Positions 6,612 to 12,441 of a stretch of 12,441 bases of DNA are shown one piece after another. A program made the translations under genes and the position numbers. Under the pieces are notes generated by a model. That model saw only the letters and a list, made by a program, of their open reading frames with translations, made no database searches and was not told where the DNA came from. The DNA comes from Gammaproteobacteria bacterium (GTDB lineage: Bacteria > Pseudomonadota > Gammaproteobacteria > Steroidobacterales > JACDCP01): positions 1 to 12,441 of the forward strand of contig JACDCP010000060.1 in NCBI GenBank assembly GCA_013817465.1, in the 5' to 3' direction. The first letter of the stretch is position 1, and each line of letters opens with the position of its first letter.

Positions 6612-8567
6612 TTACTCTTCGCGCGTGAACTGCAGGCGTACTTTCGCGCGGCGCTCGACCGCCTGGCCGTTCTGGAGCTCGGGCTGAAATTGCCATTGCT
6701 CGACGGCTTCGATCGCGGCACGATCGAACCAGCCGCGCGTCTTTGCGCCGGTGACTTCGATCGCGCGCGTCAGGCCCGTTTCGGTGACGGTGAACTCGAC
6801 GTCGATCCATCCGTCGATGTCCCGCACGTAAGCGCGGCGCGGATACTCGGGCTGTACCATGCGCAGAATCTTGAGCTCGCTGACTTCGACGGGCGACGCA
6901 TCGATGCGGGCACCCGCGCCGCCGCCCGTACCGATCGGCGCCGTGCTCGCGACGAGTCCCTCGGCACCGGCCGCGTCCGGGCTTGCCTCGGCTGCGCCGG
7001 CAAGCTCGCCGCCCGCAGCATCGGCTGCTTCGGCGCCGGCAGCGGCGGGCGCGCCCTCTTCCGCCTGTGCCGCTACGGCTTCGGGCCCGATCGTCGCCTC
7101 GGTAGCCGACTGCGCGCTGGCCAATGACTCGCGTCGTGCAGCGAGTGCCTCCGCCTGCACGCCGAGTCGCTCGACTTCGCCGAGCCAGCGTTCCGCGGTC
7201 TCGAAGTCTGCGCTGCCGAGGAAGCTGTCGACCCTTTCCAGCATGATCCCGGCGAGATTCTCGAGACCGCCGAGCACGGCTTCGTTCTCCGGGTAGTCGT
7301 CTCTGAGCGCCAGCAGGTGGAATGCGGCGCTATCGTTCTCGGGAACCGTCAGCTTGTTGCTCTCTATGCGCGCATTGACCAGCCCGAGCCGATCGTTGAT
7401 CGCGAACTGGCTGCGCCGCTGGTCGAGCAACGTACGGGCGGCCGCCAGGTCGGATGAATCCTGCGGCAGGAACTGCGCTGCAAGATCGAGCTCCTCGCGC
7501 GCCCGCGCCCAGTCGTCGGCGGCGACCGCCAGGTTCATGCGCGAAATGAGTAATCTGCCATGCTCGGCGAACTGCGCATCGACGAGCGGCATGTCCGGAT
7601 GATCCGGACGGATGCCCTGCACGACGGTGCGCGCGGCCAGCGCATCGGCCGGATTGTTTTCGCTCAAGGCCGTCTGCGCGCGCTCGAGCAGCACGCCGGC
7701 AATCGTATCGAGGCCCGCAGCGGCCTCCGGGTGGTACGGCTCGAGCTCCAGAACGCTGAGGTAGTGATCCAGCGCATTGTCTTCGACCGGCTCGATGTAG
7801 CGTCCCTCCTGCAGCGCCGCGCTCGCCGCATCGAGCGCGCGCTCGACGTCACTCAGCGGCTCTGCATCCGGCGCAGTCACGGGTTCCGGCGCAGCGACTT
7901 GCGCGGCTGCACGGTCTTGCGCAGGCTGTGCAGCTTTCTCGCCGCCGTTCATCAGCACGACCGCCGATAAAATCACGGCCATGACGCCTGCGACGGCACC
8001 GCCGAGCATGAGCGGGCGCCGCAAGCGTCTGCCTCCGGCGGCGGCAACTTGCCCCGGCTCGATCTCGTAGGGCGGGGGGCGCTCGGGCCTGACGCGCCGG
8101 TCCACGTTAGCGTCGTCGTCCGACACCTCCGTTACGGTGCCGTCCCGGAGTGTCAGGTGCTGGCGCGCAGCACTCTGTACGCGCAAACGAACCTGGCCCG
8201 CGGACAGCGGTTTCAGCAGGAACCGGTAGACCTCCCCGCTGTTGACGAGATCGATCAGCGATGCCGCCGCCTCGCGCTCGCCGACGCCGATGATGATCAG
8301 ACTCGGAAACTGCTGGCGCAATTGACGCGCGAGCTTGTGAAAGGCCGGATGCTCGACCGCCTCGTCGGTGATCAGCACTCCCGCGCGATGCTCCGCCAGC
8401 ATGTCGATGGCCAGCGAAGCGCTGCGCGCGTGATGCACGTGATAAGCGCCATCGAGCGATCTCTCCACGTCCGCGATGAGCGCGTCGTCGAGACTCAGAA
8501 TCAATATGTCGACCGCGTGCTCGGAGGCATGGTCCGATCGGTCGTGGGCCAGCGGGGACGGCATCAT
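6612..8567 (-). CDS. Receiver-TM-helical-TonB_C membrane protein, intact upstream paralogue
   Basis: The 651-residue protein starts at ATG 8565-8567; AGGA lies 10 nt before it and a second ATG follows at once. Receiver-like domain about 18-138: acidic pocket D27/D28, phospho-acceptor-like D68 in VLITDE, K119 in FLLKP. The usual Thr/Ser after beta-4 is absent (IIGVGE), so phosphorylation is possible but not certain. A basic stretch (RRLRRP) leads into one TM helix (about 185-206). A TPR-like helical region (about 235-490) and an Ala-rich linker (490-555) follow. The TonB C-terminal domain is at 565-648: EYPRRAY, DIDGWIDVEFTVTETG, RGWFDRAAIEAVEQWQF. The topology implies a cytoplasmic receiver and a periplasmic TonB arm. 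In known TonBs that domain contacts outer-membrane receptors while an N-terminal helix meets ExbB/ExbD; no ExbBD or TonB-dependent receptor gene lies in the window. It may be a regulated energy transducer or a structural linker. Domain calls are firm; function is inference. Confidence 0.9.
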   Translation of the reverse strand: MMPSPLAHDRSDHASEHAVDILILSLDDALIADVERSLDGAYHVHHARSASLAIDMLAEHRAGVLITDEAVEHPAFHKLARQLRQQFPSLIIIGVGEREAAASLIDLVNSGEVYRFLLKPLSAGQVRLRVQSAARQHLTLRDGTVTEVSDDDANVDRRVRPERPPPYEIEPGQVAAAGGRRLRRPLMLGGAVAGVMAVILSAVVLMNGGEKAAQPAQDRAAAQVAAPEPVTAPDAEPLSDVERALDAASAALQEGRYIEPVEDNALDHYLSVLELEPYHPEAAAGLDTIAGVLLERAQTALSENNPADALAARTVVQGIRPDHPDMPLVDAQFAEHGRLLISRMNLAVAADDWARAREELDLAAQFLPQDSSDLAAARTLLDQRRSQFAINDRLGLVNARIESNKLTVPENDSAAFHLLALRDDYPENEAVLGGLENLAGIMLERVDSFLGSADFETAERWLGEVERLGVQAEALAARRESLASAQSATEATIGPEAVAAQAEEGAPAAAGAEAADAAGGELAGAAEASPDAAGAEGLVASTAPIGTGGGAGARIDASPVEVSELKILRMVQPEYPRRAYVRDIDGWIDVEFTVTETGLTRAIEVTGAKTRGWFDRAAIEAVEQWQFQPELQNGQAVERRAKVRLQFTREE

Positions 8568-8578
8568 CGGTCACGGGT

Positions 8579-8600
8579 CCTGTGTCGAGATGTATCCGCC
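8579..8600 (-). promoter_or_regulatory. 5' leader segment shared by the two REC-TonB paralogues
   Basis: These 22 bases, upstream of the intact paralogue's ATG and containing its weak AGGA ribosome site, match 6304-6324 at the start of the downstream paralogue with two substitutions and one gap. In the intact gene the segment is untranslated. In the sister, as called, it is the first codons. This shows that the duplication included the leader and casts doubt on the sister's start. Confidence 0.6.
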
Positions 8601-8788
8601 ATACTACACTTCCCCCGCGCAAATCCAGTTGCAGGCATCGCAGAAAATAACACGAATCAGGGCTTTTTCGGGTAATTCGGGCATGAGCGGAGGTATATAA
8701 TCCACCGCCTGCGGCCGCCCGGGCGAGCCGAAAGCGCGAATATCACGCGAAAGCCTGCGGCCGCAGAGCAGCATGTCGGTCAGGTCCA

Positions 8789-9537
8789 TCCGATGCGTTC
8801 TTCGAAACGATCTCCGGCCTGACGACGACCGGCTCAACGGTGCTCGTCGGCCTGGACGACATGCCGCGCCACATCCCGTTGTGGCGAGCGCTGCTGCAGT
8901 GGTCGGCGGCATCGGGCTGATCGTCATGGCCATCGCGATCCTGCCGTTCCTGCACGTCGGCGGCATGCGCCTGTTTCAGACCGAGTCGTCCGACAAGTCC
9001 GATAAGTTCGCGGCCCGCTCGGCCAGCGTCGCGAAGTCGATCAGCATCGTGTATGTGGGCATCACGAGCGTATGTGCGACCGCTTACTTCCTGGCCGGGA
9101 TGGATGCCTTCGATGCAGTCACGCATGCCATGACGACCTTGGCGACCGGCGGTTATGCGAACTACGACAGCTCGTTCGGCGGGTTCAACGGCACCATACA
9201 GTGGCTCGCTGTCGTGTTCATGCTTGCTGGCGGTTTGCCGTTCGTCCTTTACATCCGCATGTTGCGCGGAGACAGAAACGCCGTCGTAACCAACAGCCAA
9301 GTGCGCGTGCTGATTTTGTTTCTGCTGGTCGTCATCCTGTCGCTCACCCTGTGGCGCTGGCAAAGCGCGCCGGCCCCGGCGCTCGAGGCGTTGCGTCGGC
9401 GACATCATCGGGCCGGCCGGCAATTTCTCGACATTGCCCGATGCCGCCAAGTGGCTGCTGTGCTTCGGCATGCTGATGGGCGGCTGGAAATCCTCACCGT
9501 TCTCGTGTTGCTGTCGCCGTCGTTCTGGAGAGACTGA
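8789..9537 (+). pseudogene. trkH: trkH remnant (Trk potassium uptake channel subunit), multiply broken
   Basis: TrkH is the four-repeat (M1-P-M2) membrane channel of the Trk potassium uptake system. Four pieces are recognisable. At 8789-8902 there is SDAFFETISG and TTTGSTVLVGLDDMPR, the first pore loop. After a lost base near 8903 the frame shifts to GGIGLIVMAIAILPF, TESSDKSDK and the second pore loop TTLATGGYAN, running to LTLWRWQ and ALEAL at about 9393. There an internal deletion removes the third pore loop and its helices. The frame then resumes as GDIIGPAGNFSTLPDAAKWLL, the fourth pore loop. A second lost base near 9481 leads to LEILTVLVLLSPSFWRD and TGA at 9535-9537. About 100 N-terminal residues are missing, with no homology visible upstream of 8789. 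With one pore segment deleted it cannot make a channel. Its end overlaps the convergent permease gene by 44 nt. Confidence 0.87.
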
Positions 9538-10288
9538 GGCGGCGTCGCGCAGACGCCGCGACAATCGCCACCACGGCCAGGGACCAGACGATCACCGCAC
9601 CGGTCGGCAGATCGAATACCGTCGACATCAGCAGCCCCGCGACATATCCGGCCAGCCCGATGGTGAATGCCAATGGCAGCGCGAGCCGCTCGTCCAGTTC
9701 TCGCGTCGCCAGCGCCGGGACGATCAGGCTCGCGAAGACGAGATAGATGCCGACGAGCTGCACGGATACCGTCACGGCGAGCGCAAAAAGCAGATAGAAA
9801 CCCGTCCGGCCGAGCGCCCGGCGCGCAGCGAACCAGAGCGCGAGCACGACTCCGGAAACCACTGCGGCCGGACCCAGCGTATGCACATCGACCCACAGGA
9901 TCTGGCCGATCAGCAGATCCCTCAGCTCCTCGCCGCCGCGCGGATGGTTCGCCAGCAACAGAATGCCGCCGGTGGCGGCGAGCACGAACAGCGCGCCGAT
10001 TATCGCTTCCTGCACTTCCTCGAAGCGCCGCTCGGTCCAGGTGAGTAGCAATCCCGCGGCCAGTGCCGCCGTCACGGCCGCGAGCTGGGCCCATACGCCG
10101 TGTGTGTCCCAGCCGAGCGAGGCCGCGGCGATGACGCCGAGCCCCGCCGTCTGCGCGACGGCCAGATCGATGAAGATGATGCCGCGCGCGAGCACTTCGC
10201 GGCCGAGCGGCACGTGCGTGGACAGCACCAGCACGCCGGCGAGCAGCGCCGGGCCGATGATGCTGATGTCGAGCGCCGAAAAGCTCAC
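9494..10288 (-). CDS. ABC-3 family metal (probably zinc) transporter permease
   Basis: The 264-residue protein starts at GTG 10286-10288, which overlaps the TGA of the binding-protein gene (GTGA), implying translational coupling. It has about eight hydrophobic segments: roughly 8-25, 34-56, 64-83, 92-113, 138-158, 163-189, 203-222 and 230-247. Its sequence is typical of the ZnuB/MntB/TroC class (for example GIIFIDLAVAQTAGLGV and VGIYLVFASLIVPALA). It forms the inner-membrane channel of the importer. The C terminus is a short basic tail. The gene is last in the operon and its 3' end lies within the trkH remnant on the other strand. It would need an ATPase partner that is not encoded in the window. 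Zinc rather than manganese is inferred from the binding protein. Confidence 0.9.
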   Translation of the reverse strand: MSFSALDISIIGPALLAGVLVLSTHVPLGREVLARGIIFIDLAVAQTAGLGVIAAASLGWDTHGVWAQLAAVTAALAAGLLLTWTERRFEEVQEAIIGALFVLAATGGILLLANHPRGGEELRDLLIGQILWVDVHTLGPAAVVSGVVLALWFAARRALGRTGFYLLFALAVTVSVQLVGIYLVFASLIVPALATRELDERLALPLAFTIGLAGYVAGLLMSTVFDLPTGAVIVWSLAVVAIVAASARRRLSLSRTTATATRER

Positions 10289-11187
10289 TGCGCCGCGCTC
10301 CGCAGGCGCTCTATCAGCACGTCGAACACATCGAACAGGTCATCCGTCCCATCCACGCTGCCTACCGTGTGCGGCAGCACGATCGCTGGCGCCCCGCTGC
10401 GATCAGCGAGCCATTCGGACGCGCGCGGGCTCTGATAAGTCGAACGGATGATGGCCGTGACGTCTTCGCCTTCGATGGTGTCGAGCAGCTCCGCGAGATG
10501 CGCGGCGCTCGGCGGGATACCGGGCTTCAGCTCCAGATTGGCCAGCTCGACGAGGCCCAGCCAGTCGTTCAGGTAGACCCAGCTCCGATGATGCGTGACG
10601 AATTTGCGGCCTTTAAAAGGCGTGGCCTCTTCCGTCCAGCGTCCGATTGCCGCCTTCCAGCGCTCGGCGAAATCAGCATAACGGCGCGCATACGCCTCGG
10701 CATTCTCCGGATCGAGTTGCTGCATCCGCTCGGCGAGCGCCGTGGCTATCTTGCCGATATTGCGGGGATCGAGCTGGATGTGCGGGTTGCCGTACGGATG
10801 AATGTCGCCCTCGGCACGATCCACTTTCTGTGGCACCTCAAGCAAATCGACGTGCTGCGAAGCTTCGAAGAAGCCCGGCTTACCCGGCTGCACATCCGGG
10901 TTGCCGCCCTGCCGGAGCAGGAGCGGCAGCCAGCCGATCTCGAGATCGGCGCCCGTGCATATCACCAGGTCGGCGCGCCGCACGCCGGCAATCAGGCTCG
11001 GCCGCGCCTGTATGTAATGCACGTCCTGCTGTCCGGTGATCGCCGACTTCGCGTCGACGGCATCGCCGCCCAGCTCCGCGACCAGCGCGGCCCATTCGGG
11101 CTCGCAGGTGAATACGCGCATATCGGCTTGCGCCGCGCCAGTCAGCAACAGGCCGAGCACGGCGAATATCCATTTTGAAGTTTTCAT
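10285..11187 (-). CDS. Periplasmic metal-binding protein of an ABC importer (ZnuA-like, cluster A-I)
   Basis: The 300-residue protein starts at ATG 11185-11187 with GGGAG (11195-11199) seven bases upstream. A Sec signal peptide ends at about A-Q-A21. Likely metal ligands are H57 in DVHYIQARPS, H136 in HPYGNPHIQLDP, H199 or H200 in THHRSW, and an aspartate in the C-terminal SVDGTDDLF motif. This His-rich set suits Zn(II). The His-rich loop common in ZnuA is almost absent; only H130/H136 in the GDIHPYGNPH stretch remain. It delivers metal to the permease encoded directly downstream (4-nt overlap). It starts 13 nt after the outer-membrane protein gene, so the three genes form one operon. Manganese is the main alternative substrate. 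Confidence 0.9.
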   Translation of the reverse strand: MKTSKWIFAVLGLLLTGAAQADMRVFTCEPEWAALVAELGGDAVDAKSAITGQQDVHYIQARPSLIAGVRRADLVICTGADLEIGWLPLLLRQGGNPDVQPGKPGFFEASQHVDLLEVPQKVDRAEGDIHPYGNPHIQLDPRNIGKIATALAERMQQLDPENAEAYARRYADFAERWKAAIGRWTEEATPFKGRKFVTHHRSWVYLNDWLGLVELANLELKPGIPPSAAHLAELLDTIEGEDVTAIIRSTYQSPRASEWLADRSGAPAIVLPHTVGSVDGTDDLFDVFDVLIERLRSAAQ

Positions 11188-11200
11188 GAGCGTGCTCCCA

Positions 11201-12441
11201 CTAAAAGCTGTGCGCGCCGTGCGCGCCCAGGCTCATGATGTATTGCAGGACGAACTGCGTGTCGCCGTCATCGGTCGAGCGGTCCTTGGCGAGCTGCAGC
11301 CGCAAGCGGCTGAATTCGCTGTGCGACCAGTCCACCATGGCAGTAATGCGATTCGGATCATGATCCGCATCGCCGAGCGGTTCGTTGAAATCAAAGAAGA
11401 AGCCAGGAACAGTCTCGAGAACAGGCAAGTCATTGTCGGCGGAGATTCGATCGTAGCGCAGGCCGGCACGCCAGCGCGGACGCCACTGGTAGACTCCCTG
11501 AAGGTAGAAGCCCTGCTGCTCGCCGTCGTAGGGGACGAGGACCTGTGCAAACGAGATGAAGCCCGGGCCGGGCTCTTGGGTGAGCAAATTGCCGTCTTCG
11601 CGCCGGAACAGATATTCGCCTTGAACGACGAAATTGCGCGCGCGCGGATTGCCGTTCTCTGCCCATTTCCAGACGAAGTCGGCTATCGCCACGTCGCTGT
11701 CGCCGGTGAAGGACGCATCGCCGAGCTCACCGAAAGGTGATTCGCGACCTTCCGATTTCGTCGAGAGGTACGAGACACCCCCGCGCCAGCTATGGCTCGC
11801 GCCCACGTCGCCGCCCGTGTGTGCAAAAACGCTGAACGCGCCCACGCCGTCGTTAGCCGCGCCGCCCGCGGGGAAGCTGCTGCCGCGCATGACTTCCGCG
11901 CCGAGCTCGATATAGCGCTCCGTCGGCGGCAGCCACTTGAGCTGCACCCCCGTGTCGCCGTACTGCGTGCCGAGCAGCGCGCGATAGACGAGCGGCTCAT
12001 CGGCGAATTCCCAGCGGTGCGCGTGCTGCACGTTCAGGTAGCCGATGTCGGAAAAGAAGCGGCCTGCCTTGAGCGTGAAGCCTTCCGGCAGCGCGAGCGT
12101 CTGCAGATAGGCTTCCTCGATCTCGACCTCGGTTTCGCCGTCCGCGTCGGTGGCGAGCGCGGCCGTGAACGAGCCGTAGAAGCGATCGTCGACATTCGAG
12201 CTGATGACGAGCTCGCTTTCATCGAGCGACAGGCCCTCGTTGGACAGGCCTGCCTCCTCGCCAAGCAGGAATCCGGAGATCGCGTAGTCCTCAGGTTCGT
12301 TGTCGAAGCTCGTGAACTTACCGTCCAGAATCAGGCTGATCGCGGGATTGAACGCGTTGCCGGTGACCTGTTGCGCCGCGGCCGCACCCGCCGCAAGCCC
12401 GCCGGCCGCAAGACCGAGGCAGGCCACGAATGGAGTTGCAT
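11201..12441 (-). CDS. Outer-membrane beta-barrel protein of a zinc-uptake operon (5' end outside window)
   Basis: The frame is open to the window edge. The first possible start (GTG 12425-12427) falls inside a hydrophobic signal-like stretch that continues upstream (A-T-P-F then VACLGLAAGGLAAGAAAA), so the true start lies beyond 12441. The mature part begins near QQVTGNAFNPAISLILDG. The remaining roughly 390 residues show alternating short beta-strand segments (for example AYLQTLALPEGFTLKAGRFF, WRAGLRYDRIS, FVLQYIMSLG) and end in phenylalanine, the usual barrel-insertion signal. No TonB plug domain is seen, so it is porin-like rather than a TonB-dependent receptor. Several His/Asp/Glu-rich loops could hold metal. 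Its place directly before the metal-binding protein gene suggests that it lets zinc or a zinc complex through the outer membrane; this is inferred from context. Any Zur operator would lie upstream, outside the window. Confidence 0.82.
   Translation of the reverse strand, partial: ATPFVACLGLAAGGLAAGAAAAQQVTGNAFNPAISLILDGKFTSFDNEPEDYAISGFLLGEEAGLSNEGLSLDESELVISSNVDDRFYGSFTAALATDADGETEVEIEEAYLQTLALPEGFTLKAGRFFSDIGYLNVQHAHRWEFADEPLVYRALLGTQYGDTGVQLKWLPPTERYIELGAEVMRGSSFPAGGAANDGVGAFSVFAHTGGDVGASHSWRGGVSYLSTKSEGRESPFGELGDASFTGDSDVAIADFVWKWAENGNPRARNFVVQGEYLFRREDGNLLTQEPGPGFISFAQVLVPYDGEQQGFYLQGVYQWRPRWRAGLRYDRISADNDLPVLETVPGFFFDFNEPLGDADHDPNRITAMVDWSHSEFSRLRLQLAKDRSTDDGDTQFVLQYIMSLGAHGAHSF

Noticed and set aside
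8696..8701. Perfect TATAAT on the plus strand
   Set aside because: There is no acceptable -35 at 16-18 nt and no TG extension. Downstream lies only the ruined trkH, so a working promoter cannot be supported.
8707..8764. GCCTGCGGCCGC repeated at 8707-8718 and 8753-8764
   Set aside because: It is a short GC-rich repeat with no further shared flank; chance or a small local duplication is enough to explain it, and I see no att site or element end.
8601..8788. A promoter for the intact REC-TonB paralogue
   Set aside because: TAGTAT on the minus strand (plus 8604-8609) could be a -10, but no matching -35 lies at the right distance, so I do not list it.
8604..8966. Minus-strand open frame ending in a Cys-rich peptide (CDACNWIC)
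   Set aside because: Most of it is antisense to the trkH remnant. The last 26 codons from ATG 8682-8684 have no ribosome site and only a loose rubredoxin-like look.

Overview
The window looks like chromosomal DNA of a GC-rich Gammaproteobacterium. The basis is family resemblance only (a Trk-type potassium channel remnant, ABC-3 metal permease, DUF885 lipoprotein, TonB-like proteins); no rRNA or tRNA gene is present to fix the taxonomy. Coding density is high and almost every gene makes an envelope or exported protein.

Positions 1-1981 (+): the 3' end of a BNR/Asp-box sialidase-fold protein overlaps by 4 nt a Tat-exported, SDR-type NAD-dependent epimerase-like protein. Positions 2099-3949 (+): a DUF885 lipoprotein, probably a metallopeptidase-like hydrolase. 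It is followed 12 nt later by a 58-codon stub of an MBL-fold metallohydrolase that ends at a palindromic terminator.

Positions 4175-8567 (-): two tandem paralogues of an unusual design. Each has an N-terminal receiver-like domain, a single transmembrane helix, a long helical (TPR-like) periplasmic region and a C-terminal TonB domain. They could pass a cytoplasmic phospho-signal, or simply a docking state, to a TonB-like periplasmic arm. The downstream copy has lost 2 nt just before its TonB domain, so its open frame runs on out of register to 4053. The same copy carries four tandem duplications (14 bp at the start codon, 27 bp x6, 33 bp x4, 10 bp at the stop) that its sister lacks.

Positions 8789-9537 (+): a ruined trkH gene (5' truncated, two single-base losses, one large internal deletion). 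Positions 9494-12441 (-): a metal (probably zinc) uptake operon in the order outer-membrane beta-barrel protein (5' end beyond the window), periplasmic binding protein, ABC-3 permease. No ATPase gene lies in the window.

The best candidate for something undescribed is the tandem receiver-TM-TonB pair. The second theme is local decay: three genes are broken within about 5.5 kb, which is either real pseudogenisation or small-indel sequencing error and needs read-level checking.
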